Source of the DNA: WTFY01 sp011523795
GTDB lineage: Bacteria > Pseudomonadota > Gammaproteobacteria > UBA4575
Length of the DNA: 64,000 nucleotides
Direction: 5' to 3'
NCBI GenBank assembly: GCA_965207475.1
Contig: OZ242278.1
Span: 434,001-498,000, forward strand
The notes under the pieces were generated by a model. It made no database searches and was not told where the DNA came from. It was given only the letters and a program-made list of their open reading frames with translations. Positions 49,368 to 59,343 of this stretch are shown piece by piece. Each line of letters starts with the position of its first letter. Position 1 is the first letter of the stretch. A program made the translations under genes and the position numbers.

Positions 49368-50147
49368 TCAATTCTCTATTTTCACTGAACCATGAACACT
49401 GCGTTTGCGTTTGCGCTTGACACGAATGGCGAACAGGACTGGCCCTGAGATTGCATAGACGGCAGACAGCGCAAAAACCAGCTTTGGCGGATCTATAGAA
49501 ACGAGTATGAACCCCAAAACGACTGCCAGCATGACCATGTAGGGAATCCGATCGGACAAATTTATATCCTTAAAGCTGTAATATGAAAAATTACTCACCA
49601 TAAGCGCTCCCAGCAGAATGGTGAGCACCAGGGCGGCAATCGCAAAATCCTCGCGAGATAATTGCAAATCGTGGCAAACCCAGATGAAACCCACCAGGGC
49701 GGCAGCTGAAGCCGGGCTTGGCAATCCTTGAAAGTAGCGTTTACTGGTTACCGTGACCCGTGCATTAAATCTGGCCAGACGCAATGCGACTGCAGCAGTG
49801 TAGAAAAATGCCGCCAGCCAGCCCAGCTTTGACCAGACCCAGGGAAAGTTGCCAAAGTGTATAAATGCCCACTCATACACTACAAGAGACGGCGCGACTC
49901 CGAACGACACCATGTCTGAAATGCTGTCATATTGCGCACCGAATTTGCTGGTGGTGTGGGTTAATCGTGCGATTCTTCCATCAAAAAAATCAAGAAACAT
50001 TGCAATGATGATCGCGATAGCAGCCCAGGCAAACTTATCAGTGGTAGCAGCAACGATAGCATAAAACCCAGCAAACAAGGCGCCCGTAGTGAGCAGATTT
50101 GGTAACAGATATATTCCTTTTCGGAATTTGTTTTCAGAATTGTTCAT
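49368..50147 (-). CDS. pssA: CDP-diacylglycerol-serine O-phosphatidyltransferase
   Basis: A 259-residue membrane enzyme. The CDP-alcohol phosphotransferase motif is complete (DGRIAR, then G, D and D in LTHTTSKFGAQYDSISD, about residues 55-78), with about seven hydrophobic spans. It makes phosphatidylserine, the substrate of Psd. It lies 11 bases downstream of the psd-like gene. Confidence 0.93.
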   Translation of the reverse strand: MNNSENKFRKGIYLLPNLLTTGALFAGFYAIVAATTDKFAWAAIAIIIAMFLDFFDGRIARLTHTTSKFGAQYDSISDMVSFGVAPSLVVYEWAFIHFGNFPWVWSKLGWLAAFFYTAAVALRLARFNARVTVTSKRYFQGLPSPASAAALVGFIWVCHDLQLSREDFAIAALVLTILLGALMVSNFSYYSFKDINLSDRIPYMVMLAVVLGFILVSIDPPKLVFALSAVYAISGPVLFAIRVKRKRKRSVHGSVKIEN

Positions 50148-50158
50148 AAGGACACAGT

Positions 50159-50779
50159 CTATGTTTCAGCTTCATGCACGAATTCAGCCAATTGATCACT
50201 CCCGGCACGGACACATTGTCCCGCATCAATGCCAATATGTGCAGTGGATGGCAGATAAATTACCACAACACAGGAAAATGCGATAAAGCCGCAACGTTGA
50301 CCTTGCCCCAGTTTTTCGCCTGCATTGATCTTACAGCTTGCGTGACGCAGTATGGAGTCCAGATTGGCTACCATTACGGCATCATCCTGCTCATCAGTTT
50401 GCACCCATAAAGCAAGCTCAGAACCAGTAAACCACTTTGATGAACGAACCCAGAGATTCTGCACCTTGCCCTCAACCGGGCTGTGAACATTGAACTCGCC
50501 CAGCAATGACTGACGCAGACTGATGGCCTGTGCGGTCCGTTTCAGATACGGGTCATACACCGACTGCTTGATGTCGATGACTCTTCCATCTACCGGACTC
50601 ACCACTGCAAGAGGTAATGCCGGAATTGTACGTTTGAAGTCTCGAAACAGTACCAGGAGTGCCAGCCATACCAGCCACACAGGCCACACCAGCTGAAACC
50701 CGAACTGAAAGTGCATGATTGCCGTAGTGATGCCCAGTACAAGCATGGCGGGCCGGACTTCTCTAGCAATTGGAACCAT
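50159..50779 (-). CDS. psd: Phosphatidylserine decarboxylase-like protein with altered active site
   Basis: A 206-residue protein of the short (archaetidylserine-type) Psd family: two N-terminal hydrophobic segments, SPVDGRVIDI (about 61-70), EFNVHSPVEGKVQNLW and GQGQRCGFIAF. In the family an FGS motif follows, where Gly-Ser is cut to yield the pyruvoyl group. Here it reads FSC at residues 168-170, and the VNR usually after NVH is missing. Whether Cys170 supports self-processing is unknown. It sits between ilvC and pssA as in relatives. I call it Psd-like with reduced confidence in activity. Confidence 0.75.
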   Translation of the reverse strand: MVPIAREVRPAMLVLGITTAIMHFQFGFQLVWPVWLVWLALLVLFRDFKRTIPALPLAVVSPVDGRVIDIKQSVYDPYLKRTAQAISLRQSLLGEFNVHSPVEGKVQNLWVRSSKWFTGSELALWVQTDEQDDAVMVANLDSILRHASCKINAGEKLGQGQRCGFIAFSCVVVIYLPSTAHIGIDAGQCVRAGSDQLAEFVHEAET

Positions 50780-50822
50780 CTTGACCGGTCATAACATAAA
50801 CATGTTATGCAAGCAGCGAATG

Positions 50823-51839
50823 CTAGTTTCTGGTCTGGTCTACAACTCGGTTAGATTTTATCCAAGGCATCATGTCGCGCAGCTTAGCCCCGACCTGTTC
50901 CACAGGGTGCTGCTGTCCCAGCTTCCGTAATGCCTCGAAGTTTTTTGCACCAGACTGATTCTCCCGAATAAATTCCCGTGCAAATTCACCAGACTGTACT
51001 TCGGAAAGTATGCGTTTCATCTCCTGCTTGGTATCTGCATTGATTACTCGAGGCCCACGCGTGAGGTCACCGTACTCGGCAGTATTTGAAATAGAGTAGC
51101 GCATGTTGGCTATACCCCCTTCGTACATCAGGTCTACAATCAGTTTCAGTTCGTGCAAACATTCAAAATATGCCATCTCAGGAGCATACCCGGCTTCCAC
51201 CAGTGTTTCGAAGCCTGCCTGCACAAGTGCCGTCGCGCCACCACACAGCACAGCCTGCTCACCAAATAAATCCGTTTCTGTTTCTTCCCTGAAGGTGGTT
51301 TCGATAATCCCGGCACGCCCGCCTCCAATAGCCGATGCATAGGAAAGGGCAGTGCTTTTGGCATTCCCCGAAGAGTCCTGAAAGACAGCAATCAGCGTGG
51401 GGACACCTCCATCCTGAATATACGTAGAGCGCACCAGATGCCCAGGCCCTTTCGGTGCTGCCATGATCACATCAAGGTCTTCACGCGGACAAATCCTGCT
51501 GAAGTGGATGTTAAATCCGTGCGCAAACCCGAGGGTGGCACCGTGGCGAATATTGGGTTCAACACTTTGCTCGTACAACTGAGCCTGATGCTCATCAGGT
51601 GCCAGAATCATTACAATGTCAGCCCCCCTGACTGCATCTTCTATGGATGATGCACTGATGCCTGCTTGTTGTGCCTTGGAAAAGGATTGTGAACCTTCAC
51701 GCAGGCCCACTGAAACCGAGACACCTGAATCCTGTAAATTGTTTGCATGTGCATGGCCCTGGGAGCCATAGCCTATCACTGCAACTTGTCTGCTCCGAAT
51801 TAATGAAAGATCAGCATCTTTTTCATAATAAATATTCAT
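50823..51839 (-). CDS. ilvC: Ketol-acid reductoisomerase (class I)
   Basis: A 338-residue enzyme starting at ATG 51839 (MNIYYEKDADLSLI). The N-terminal Rossmann motif is GYGSQGHAHANNL; the C-terminal KARI domain includes ETDLFGEQAVLCGG with the metal ligands Asp and Glu. Converts acetolactate to dihydroxy-acid precursors of valine and isoleucine. Between ilvN and the psd-like gene. Confidence 0.96.
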   Translation of the reverse strand: MNIYYEKDADLSLIRSRQVAVIGYGSQGHAHANNLQDSGVSVSVGLREGSQSFSKAQQAGISASSIEDAVRGADIVMILAPDEHQAQLYEQSVEPNIRHGATLGFAHGFNIHFSRICPREDLDVIMAAPKGPGHLVRSTYIQDGGVPTLIAVFQDSSGNAKSTALSYASAIGGGRAGIIETTFREETETDLFGEQAVLCGGATALVQAGFETLVEAGYAPEMAYFECLHELKLIVDLMYEGGIANMRYSISNTAEYGDLTRGPRVINADTKQEMKRILSEVQSGEFAREFIRENQSGAKNFEALRKLGQQHPVEQVGAKLRDMMPWIKSNRVVDQTRN

Positions 51840-51878
51840 GCACACTCTCCACTTGTGTCAAATCCGATACTAATATAC

Positions 51879-52373
51879 CTATGATTTATGAATTGCACGA
51901 TTGCCGGTAGCGATGCCAAGTGCACCGGAACGGACAAGTTCGCGAATTGCCTCTCTTGGAACAGACTGAATGGCTCGGTCCAGCTTTTCTCCAGCTCCAG
52001 TGATCTCAACGACTACCGTATCACCGGAAGCATCCACTACCATGCCTCCATACTCGCTGGATAATACTTCCAGTGCAGGCTTAAAGGCTTCAGAACGATT
52101 TAGTTTTAATAGAACTATTTCCCGCTCAATATGTTCATCTGCGGTCAAATCAAGAACCTTGACCACATCAACCAGCTTGTTCAGCTGCTTTTCGATCTGC
52201 TCTATCACATTGTCGCTTCCATCCGTGACAACTGTAATGCGTGACATCGTCTCATCATCAGTAGGCGCCACGGTCAGCGATTCTATATTGTAGCCACGTG
52301 CAGAAAAAAGCCCTGAAACTCTAGACAGGGCACCTGCTTCGTTTTCCAGCAATATTGAAATGATATGCCGCAC
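51879..52373 (-). CDS. ilvN: Acetolactate synthase small (regulatory) subunit
   Basis: A 164-residue protein: an N-terminal ACT domain (ISILLENEAGALSRVSGLFSARGYNIESLTVAPTDDETMSRIT) and a C-terminal regulatory domain ending in REAIRELVRSGALGIATGNRAIH. It gives valine feedback and raises activity of the catalytic subunit. The catalytic subunit gene, normally directly upstream, is not in the window. No gene lies between 52374 and 52531. Confidence 0.94.
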   Translation of the reverse strand: MRHIISILLENEAGALSRVSGLFSARGYNIESLTVAPTDDETMSRITVVTDGSDNVIEQIEKQLNKLVDVVKVLDLTADEHIEREIVLLKLNRSEAFKPALEVLSSEYGGMVVDASGDTVVVEITGAGEKLDRAIQSVPREAIRELVRSGALGIATGNRAIHKS

Positions 52374-52531
52374 GCGTAAAACAGCAGTTCAGGCACCTAG
52401 GTGAGCAGAAGCATCAGCACTATTCCAAATGCCTGTTTTTGCCCGATTGCATACCGAGCAAGTCACAGCAGAAAGAAATCTTGCAATGCTATTTTAGATC
52501 ACTCAACGCACAGCTGCATTCATTGCCGTGG

Positions 52532-52765
52532 TTATTTCTTTTTTATACGAAAATAAAATTTTTCGCCGTCTTCACTTGAATCCAGCAGCTCGTTGCCCGT
52601 TTGCTTCGAGAATGCCTCAAAATCCTTCACTGAACCAGGATCTGTAGCAATAATATGCAGCACTTTACCTGAATCCATACCAGATAATGCCTTCTTGGCC
52701 CGCAATATCGGGAGAGGACAATTCAGTCCACATGCATCTAACTCTTGGTCAAACTCTGCCATCAA
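52532..52765 (-). CDS. tusA: TusA-family sulfurtransferase
   Basis: A 77-residue protein with the active-site LNCPLPILRAKKAL (Cys-Pro-x-Pro), then MDSGKVLHIIATDPGS and DFEAFSKQTGNELL. TusA-like proteins carry persulfide sulfur for tRNA thiolation and sulfur trafficking. Length is normal. The partner genes are not adjacent. Confidence 0.9.
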   Translation of the reverse strand: MMAEFDQELDACGLNCPLPILRAKKALSGMDSGKVLHIIATDPGSVKDFEAFSKQTGNELLDSSEDGEKFYFRIKKK

Positions 52766-52936
52766 TACAACTCCTTAAATTCTTCATTCGTCCGACTTGC
52801 TGTCCACAAGCATGCAAGGCATACCACAATAAAATATTATAATATCATAATACTTTAATAGTGATGATTGTAGTAAAGTTTTACACACTTTAGCGATGTC
52901 ATTACATTTCAGTGCTGTAACAGTGCAGCATTTTCC

Positions 52937-54412
52937 ATGCGAAAACATTACCTCAGCCAACATTTATCCTGCTTGCGGTTCAGATACTTCACTCACCTGA
53001 TCGGTTGCATGGTAATGATTTGCCTGCCCCAGCTACTACTGGCCCAGAGCAAGCTGCCAGACATAGGAAGTCCCGCCAGTGCCGAATTGAGCCCGGCGAA
53101 GGAAATGGAACTGGGTCGCATACTGATAGCCGAAGTACGCCGTCGCCTGCCTGTTTCCAACGACCCGGAGCTCTCCCAGTACATTCATGCACTCGGCACA
53201 CGTATCACTTCAGGTGGCCTCGATTCCAATCTGCAATATAACTTCCTTCTCGTAATCAATCCCAGTATCAATGCCTTCGCACTACCTGGAGGCATTGTAG
53301 CCATCAACAGCGGCCTGCTGACCCTGGCAGAGCAAGAGAGCGAACTGGCTGGTGTCATGGCACATGAAATTGCTCATGTGTCACAACACCACATTGCACG
53401 GCGATTTGAAAATGAAAAATCCTTCGGTGTCATTTCTGCATTGACTCTCTTGGGCTCGATTCTGGCGGCAGTTTATAATGTCGACCTTGGACAAGCAGCA
53501 CTCATGGGCTCTCAGGCGGGTATCCTCCAAGCCAAGCTTGCATATTCCAGAAGCTTTGAACAGGAAGCGGACCGCATAGCACTGCAGCTTTTGGTAAGCG
53601 CAGGTATTGACCCCATGGGAATGCCGCGGTTCTTCTACCGCATGCACAAAGCAACTCAGGTCAATAGAGGACAGATTCCCGAGTTTTTGAGTTCACATCC
53701 ACTCACACTGGACCGCCTCAGCGAGACGGAAACCCGGGCCAGGCAATTCCGTGGCCTATTTCCCTCAAACAGCTCTCACTTCGACTTCGCCAAGGCGCGT
53801 GTCCTGGCACTTAGCAAGGATTCGTCCAATCTCGTTCACCTGTACAGAAAGAAGAGCAAGCATTCCGAAAGGCTAAGTGATACTGAGCGTTACACCTTTG
53901 CGCTTGCCCTGAGCCACCAAGGCAACCACAGGCAGGCACTTCGACACCTGGGGGATATCCAGACCAATTCAGACAACGAACTGACCATTGAACTGGCAAA
54001 GGCTCAAATCAACATTGCGATGGGAAAAATGGGCATGGCCAGGGAATCGCTGGAATCTTTGGACAAGATTTACCCGAAAAACATCCCAGTGACGTATTAT
54101 CTGGCAACAAGCCTGATCAAGGAAGATCAAGCTCATCTGGCTCTGGAAAAGCTTGACCAGCTGAACAAGGAACAGCTTAATCCTGCAATTTATAAACTGA
54201 AGGCCAAGGCCGCAAACCGGGCGGGTTTGCCTTGGCTAAGCCATGAGTCTCTTGGAGATTATTATGCCGCTCACGGGCAGTATGGTGCGGCCATGGAACA
54301 GATAGATTTAGCACTACACTCACACGGAATAGACTCCAATTCAAAAGCGCGCATTGAAGCCCGTAAAGCTCAATTGACCGAAATCAAACAGCGACAAAAA
54401 CAATTCAAATAA
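52937..54412 (+). CDS. BepA-like M48 metallopeptidase with TPR repeats
   Basis: A 491-residue periplasmic protein. A signal peptide (HLIGCMVMICLPQLLLAQ) is followed by an M48 domain with the zinc motif HEIAH (near residue 144, within MAHEIAHVSQHH) and the third ligand Glu in EQEADRIA. C-terminal TPR-like helices run from about 300 to the end. BepA/YfgC chaperones and proteolyses outer-membrane assembly clients such as LptD. Normal length for the family. Confidence 0.9.
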   Translation: MRKHYLSQHLSCLRFRYFTHLIGCMVMICLPQLLLAQSKLPDIGSPASAELSPAKEMELGRILIAEVRRRLPVSNDPELSQYIHALGTRITSGGLDSNLQYNFLLVINPSINAFALPGGIVAINSGLLTLAEQESELAGVMAHEIAHVSQHHIARRFENEKSFGVISALTLLGSILAAVYNVDLGQAALMGSQAGILQAKLAYSRSFEQEADRIALQLLVSAGIDPMGMPRFFYRMHKATQVNRGQIPEFLSSHPLTLDRLSETETRARQFRGLFPSNSSHFDFAKARVLALSKDSSNLVHLYRKKSKHSERLSDTERYTFALALSHQGNHRQALRHLGDIQTNSDNELTIELAKAQINIAMGKMGMARESLESLDKIYPKNIPVTYYLATSLIKEDQAHLALEKLDQLNKEQLNPAIYKLKAKAANRAGLPWLSHESLGDYYAAHGQYGAAMEQIDLALHSHGIDSNSKARIEARKAQLTEIKQRQKQFK

Positions 54413-54444
54413 CACAAGGCCTTCAGTGAAAGACCCCTCCCCCC

Positions 54445-54984
54445 TCAAATCAGTTGCCCGATATCCACTACCTTGGCATAGGCAAACGCCAGTGAAGACA
54501 TGGCAACACTGTGTACAACTTCTGCAGAAACGGTTCTGCCGCGAAAATTGATATCGCATGCTGCACAGGCATCCTGTACTACTGTGCATTTAAACTCGTG
54601 ATCCGATGCCGCACGAGTGGTCGCATCGATGCAGACATGACTCATGGCACCACATATTATCAAGTCACTGGCTTTCAGAGACCTTAACTGCTGCAGCAAT
54701 TCCGTTTGCCGAAAACTGTTTGGAAAGTTCTTTTTGATTACGGGCTCACTGGGTAGTGGACCCACACTCTCGTGAATTTCAATACCACTCGTACCGGGCA
54801 AAAAATACCCGGCACTATGCTGAAGACAAGTGTGCTGAACATGAAAAACTGAAAGCCCCTGGTATCGAAACATGTCCAGCAGGCTCCTGGCATTAGTGCT
54901 GGCAATCTCCATATTGTCGAGCTCCATTTTCCCGCCAGGAAAATAGTCATTCTGAATCCCGACAAGAACCAATACCGGCTTCAT
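54445..54984 (-). CDS. Isochorismatase-family cysteine hydrolase
   Basis: A 179-residue hydrolase with the catalytic triad Asp in VGIQNDYFPGG, Lys in VIKKNFPNSF and Cys in ICGAMSHVCIDATTR. These enzymes hydrolyse amides or related bonds (nicotinamidase, isochorismatase and others). The substrate is not recognised. It is the gene just downstream of acs on the same strand. Confidence 0.85.
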   Translation of the reverse strand: MKPVLVLVGIQNDYFPGGKMELDNMEIASTNARSLLDMFRYQGLSVFHVQHTCLQHSAGYFLPGTSGIEIHESVGPLPSEPVIKKNFPNSFRQTELLQQLRSLKASDLIICGAMSHVCIDATTRAASDHEFKCTVVQDACAACDINFRGRTVSAEVVHSVAMSSLAFAYAKVVDIGQLI

Positions 54985-55049
54985 GGGCAGCTACCACACA
55001 GGGCTTGCAGAACCTAACAGACTCCAAAGTCAGAGCGCTGTCACAGGCA

Positions 55050-56987
55050 TTACAGGTTTTCTCGGTTTACTACGAGGTTATCAATTACACTGGGGTCTGC
55101 CAAGGTGGATGTGTCTCCCAGGCTATCCAACTCATTTTCAGCAATTTTCCGCAGTATGCGCCGCATGATTTTTCCTGAGCGGGTTTTAGGTAGCCCCGGT
55201 GCCCACTGGATAATGTCCGGCTTTGCAAAAGCACCAATTTCCTTGCGAACCAACTGTACGAGTTCTTCTTTCAGGTCTTCGCTGCCTGTCATGCCCTGCA
55301 TGAGGGTCACATAAGCGTAGATTCCCTGCCCTTTTATTTCATGCGGATATCCAACTACTGCTGCTTCGGCTACGGTCTCATGCAGTACCAGGGCACTTTC
55401 CACTTCAGCCGTACCCAGACGATGACCGGATATGTTCAGCACATCATCTACACGACCAGTAATCCAGTAATACCCATCCGAGTCGCGTCTGCATCCGTCC
55501 CCACTGAAATATTTCCCGGGACATTGTGAAAGATACGTGTCAATGAAACGCTGGTGGTCCCCGTAGACACTGCGCATCTGGCCGGGCCAAGGATGCTTCA
55601 TCACTAAATTTCCTTGGCACTCGCCTTCAAGTTCATTTCCATTCTCATCGACTATGGCAGGCTGCACACCAAAAAAAGGCTTGCTTGCCGAACCCGGCTT
55701 CAATGCCGTCACTCCTGGCAGCGGTGTAATGAGATGCCCACCTGTTTCTGTCTGCCACCAGGTATCTATGATCGGGCACCTGCTATCGCCGACAATGCGG
55801 TAATACCACTCCCATGCCTCGGGATTTATCGGTTCTCCGACCGTTGCCAGTATACGCAGGCTTTGTCTGCTGGTTTTCTTGACGGGTTCATCACCCAAAC
55901 TCATCAATGCGCGGATTGCAGTGGGGGCGGTATAGAATATTGCAACCTTGTGCTTGTCACACACCTGCCAAAACCGGCTTCCATCCGGATAGTTGGGTAC
56001 TCCCTCGAACATCAGGCTGATCCCGCCGTTGCACAAAGGCCCGTAAATTATGTAGGTATGGCCAGTGACCCAGCCTACATCTGCAGTACACCAGTATACT
56101 TCTCCATCGTGGTAGTCAAACACATACTTGTGCGTGATCGCCGCATACAAGAGATAACCACCCGTGGTGTGAAGGACACCTTTAGGCTTGCCGGTCGACC
56201 CGGAAGTATACAGAATAAAAAGAGGATCCTCAGCATCCATTTCTTCTGGTGGACAGTCATTGCCCGCTGACTGCATCTCCTCGTGATACCAGCAGTCACG
56301 TGACGCATCCCAACTGATTTCATTGCCAGTTCGTTTTACTACAATCACTGTGCTGACATTCGGACATTCTTTCAGCGCAGCATCAGTATTCGCTTTCAAA
56401 GGAACTTTTCTGCCGCCACGAATCCCCTCATCTGCAGTAATTACAGTACGGCAATCCGAATCAAGAATCCGGTCACGCAACGAATCCGGTGAAAACCCAC
56501 CGAAAACCACTGAATGGACAGCACCGATTCGGGCACAGGCAAGCATGGCATACGCTGCTTCAGGAATCATGGGCATGTAAATACATACCCGATCGCCTTT
56601 TTCAACGCCCCGTGACTTCAAGACATTAGATAATTTGCATACCTCCTGGTGCAATTCTCTATATGTAATGTGCTTGTCATCATCCGGAGAGTCACCCTCC
56701 CAGATGATTGCCGTCTGGTCACCACGGCTTTCCAAATGGCGATCAATGCAGTTATACGTGGCATTCAGCCTGGCTCCTTCAAACCAGCAAATATGCCCCT
56801 TGTGATAATCCCAATCCAGCACCCTGTCCCACTTTTTGTTCCAGGTAACAAACTCCTCTGCCTGCTCTGCCCAAAATCCTTCCGGGTCCTCAACAGATCG
56901 TTGATACATGGATTCATACGTCGCTTTGTCAATATGGGAAACAGATGCTACTGAATCAGGTACTGGATAGATCTTACTCTCAGACAT
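55050..56987 (-). CDS. acs: Acetyl-CoA synthetase
   Basis: A 645-residue ANL enzyme: acetate plus ATP plus CoA to acetyl-CoA. Motifs: YTSGSTGKPKGVLHTTGG, the acyl pocket and A8 DDVLNISGHRLGTAEVE, and the C-terminal PKTRSGKIMRRIL with the regulatory acetylatable Lys. Normal length. It is downstream of the NorD-like gene in the same direction, so acetate from amidase action could feed into it. Confidence 0.96.
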   Translation of the reverse strand: MSESKIYPVPDSVASVSHIDKATYESMYQRSVEDPEGFWAEQAEEFVTWNKKWDRVLDWDYHKGHICWFEGARLNATYNCIDRHLESRGDQTAIIWEGDSPDDDKHITYRELHQEVCKLSNVLKSRGVEKGDRVCIYMPMIPEAAYAMLACARIGAVHSVVFGGFSPDSLRDRILDSDCRTVITADEGIRGGRKVPLKANTDAALKECPNVSTVIVVKRTGNEISWDASRDCWYHEEMQSAGNDCPPEEMDAEDPLFILYTSGSTGKPKGVLHTTGGYLLYAAITHKYVFDYHDGEVYWCTADVGWVTGHTYIIYGPLCNGGISLMFEGVPNYPDGSRFWQVCDKHKVAIFYTAPTAIRALMSLGDEPVKKTSRQSLRILATVGEPINPEAWEWYYRIVGDSRCPIIDTWWQTETGGHLITPLPGVTALKPGSASKPFFGVQPAIVDENGNELEGECQGNLVMKHPWPGQMRSVYGDHQRFIDTYLSQCPGKYFSGDGCRRDSDGYYWITGRVDDVLNISGHRLGTAEVESALVLHETVAEAAVVGYPHEIKGQGIYAYVTLMQGMTGSEDLKEELVQLVRKEIGAFAKPDIIQWAPGLPKTRSGKIMRRILRKIAENELDSLGDTSTLADPSVIDNLVVNRENL

Positions 56988-57029
56988 AGCTTTTCTCCGT
57001 ATTATTGAATTCTCGTCATACTTGTTGAA

Positions 57030-59342
57030 TTATGCTGTCAGTCGGAAATAAAGCATGGGCAACCGCTCAGGCAATCTTTCCAGCTTGTCAATGACGGCTA
57101 CGTTTTTTTTGCCAAAAATCTTGTGCAAGTAACTGTCACCACTCCCGTCCAGCCCAACACAAAATGTATCGATACCCAGCCGGGAAATCGATCGGGCTAC
57201 TTTCTTGGCGTCCTCGACCAGATACAGCTGATCATCCACATCAATATCTGAGGGCTCACCATCCGACACGACCAGCAACAACCTCCTGTGTGTATGCTGG
57301 TTTATCAGGTCGCTGGTTGCATGCCTCATTGCTGTTCCCATGCGTGTTGAAAGTTTTCCCTTCAGGCCAGCCAGATAGGCACGCGCTGAAGAGTCGTATG
57401 GAGAATCAAAGTTTTTGATCCTGTAATAATGAACATCTTCCTTGCCATCCGAGCAAAATGCAGAAATAGCAAACGGGTCACCCAGTTCAGACATGGCATA
57501 AGCTAGCAGGCTCGTTGCCTGAAGTTCAAGTTCCAGTATCGAAGTGCCTGCAGTCTGGACTTTGTCGTTCGTTGAATTGGAAACATCCAGCAATACGAGC
57601 ACGGAGAGGTCTCGATGCTTGCGCTCCGTGGTGCTATATATTCTAGGATCCGGAGTTTCACCCATTCTCCTGCTTATCACCGCATTGATGCACGCATCCA
57701 GATCAAGCGACTCACCTACACTTTGATGATGCAGACGTTCAGGCAAGCTCACTTTTGCAGACTGTATTAAGTTTGTAATCCGGTTCACAAGCTTGCTGTG
57801 CTTTTCCAGAATCCGGTCGATCTTTAAGGCATCCCCAAAGTCCGGGAAGTACTCCACGGCACAGGTCCAGCTAGGCCGCTCTGCCCCGGTCAAGTAGTCA
57901 TACTCAGGATAACGAACTGCAACTTCTGATTCCCTGTGTTCGGAATCAGTACTTTCCCTGGCAGAATATTGCTGTTCATTCCGGTCATCGCTTTGCTCGC
58001 TATCTTGACTACTGGTAGAGTCATCATCAGATTCCTGCGGGCTGGTACGCATGGCTTCAATAAAGATCCCTTCTTCACTTTCCTCCTGGCCCTGACGGTC
58101 ACCAAAGTCCCACAGACCCATGTTGTCATCACGATAAGGCGGTTCAACAACGTAGGTTTTTGAATTGAACTGCGCACGCAACTGACCTAAATCATTGCCT
58201 AGCACCCCACCTATTCTTCTGCACATGGCTGGGTCAGTAAAATCGTTTCCTGGATCAAAAAACATGTCACGACCCTTCTGCACCCAACCGTCTCCATCCC
58301 TGTATCCTGAATCGATCAGTGCACGTGCAAGTCTGGACAGCAATAACGGTACCAGTTTTGGGCCACTCGGTTTTGCAGTATGGAACGGCAGCCACAATTC
58401 ACCCAAACCAGGAAAGGCCTGCATGGCCAAGTACTCCACTCTGGCATCTTCCAACAACGACACCAATGCAACCTGTATTGGCTTGAGTTCGCCTAGCACG
58501 AATTTTTTGGTTGAATACATCAAGTGTGCTCCGGCATGCGCGATCCCCGCTCTGAAAATCGTTTCAGCTTGTTCATCGTGGAAACCCGGGAAAACCTCGG
58601 GCACCTGAATGACTCCGTTCGAAATTGAAATTCGGCGCACCGATAACGGGGCACTTGAGGCAATCAGATCACGCATCGGAGGGCATAAATTCCACAAAGA
58701 GATCAGGTAGAGCTTCAGTTTTCTCTCCAAATTAGTAAATACGACATCTCCTGCTTCATGTAGAAACCATTTTTCCGATTCGGGATCAACAAAAGAAAAA
58801 TATTGGATTTGCCTCAAAGTATCATCGCCTGTTGATCGCAGACCCGCCAGCACCCACGACCTGAACCGGTCCGGAGTTAACGTGGAAACAATTTTCTGTG
58901 TACGTTCCAGTACGGCAAGAGAAGACTCTGGAGCATGATGTATCAACTCCTCGACAGTCGCTATCCAGGAAGAAAATGAATGAGATGATTTCAACTCGGC
59001 GGCTGCGATCACTGCAGCTTTCGGCAGCAATTCAGCAGTGGCACGATTTACCTTTATCGCTGCAAGGGATACTGATGCAGATAGATTGATTGCAGCTTCT
59101 GGATTTAAGGTCTTGACCAGTTTGGGAGAGTGACGAGCATAGGAAAGCGGGATCAGCGCCCCATACCCTGCCTGTGCGAGCTTATTGCAAGCACTTTCCC
59201 AGATTGCCTGGTATTCGCCCCGGAAGGCCAGCTTGCCCTTGTCTACCAGATAGACCAGTCTTTCGTCAGGACTGCCAGGTTCTTGACTATGCGGCTGGAC
59301 AGCGTATTTTCCTCGCGTTGCGGTCGCAACCAAAACTCGCAC
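57030..59342 (-). CDS. NorD/CbbO-type VWA protein
   Basis: A 770-residue protein from a GTG at 59342, one base from the MoxR ATPase stop. The C-terminal VWA domain (about 590-770) has the metal-ion site in VLLDVSNSTND and continues through LVVSDGEPSDIDVDDQ. The helical N-terminal region resembles CbbO/NorD, with an acidic linker of Ser, Asp and Glu. Paired with a CbbQ/NorQ ATPase, such proteins remodel and activate target enzymes, such as Rubisco or nitric oxide reductase. Neither is present here, so the target is open. Nearest enzyme candidates are AmiE and Acs. Confidence 0.85.
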   Translation of the reverse strand: MRVLVATATRGKYAVQPHSQEPGSPDERLVYLVDKGKLAFRGEYQAIWESACNKLAQAGYGALIPLSYARHSPKLVKTLNPEAAINLSASVSLAAIKVNRATAELLPKAAVIAAAELKSSHSFSSWIATVEELIHHAPESSLAVLERTQKIVSTLTPDRFRSWVLAGLRSTGDDTLRQIQYFSFVDPESEKWFLHEAGDVVFTNLERKLKLYLISLWNLCPPMRDLIASSAPLSVRRISISNGVIQVPEVFPGFHDEQAETIFRAGIAHAGAHLMYSTKKFVLGELKPIQVALVSLLEDARVEYLAMQAFPGLGELWLPFHTAKPSGPKLVPLLLSRLARALIDSGYRDGDGWVQKGRDMFFDPGNDFTDPAMCRRIGGVLGNDLGQLRAQFNSKTYVVEPPYRDDNMGLWDFGDRQGQEESEEGIFIEAMRTSPQESDDDSTSSQDSEQSDDRNEQQYSARESTDSEHRESEVAVRYPEYDYLTGAERPSWTCAVEYFPDFGDALKIDRILEKHSKLVNRITNLIQSAKVSLPERLHHQSVGESLDLDACINAVISRRMGETPDPRIYSTTERKHRDLSVLVLLDVSNSTNDKVQTAGTSILELELQATSLLAYAMSELGDPFAISAFCSDGKEDVHYYRIKNFDSPYDSSARAYLAGLKGKLSTRMGTAMRHATSDLINQHTHRRLLLVVSDGEPSDIDVDDQLYLVEDAKKVARSISRLGIDTFCVGLDGSGDSYLHKIFGKKNVAVIDKLERLPERLPMLYFRLTA

Positions 59343-59343
59343 C

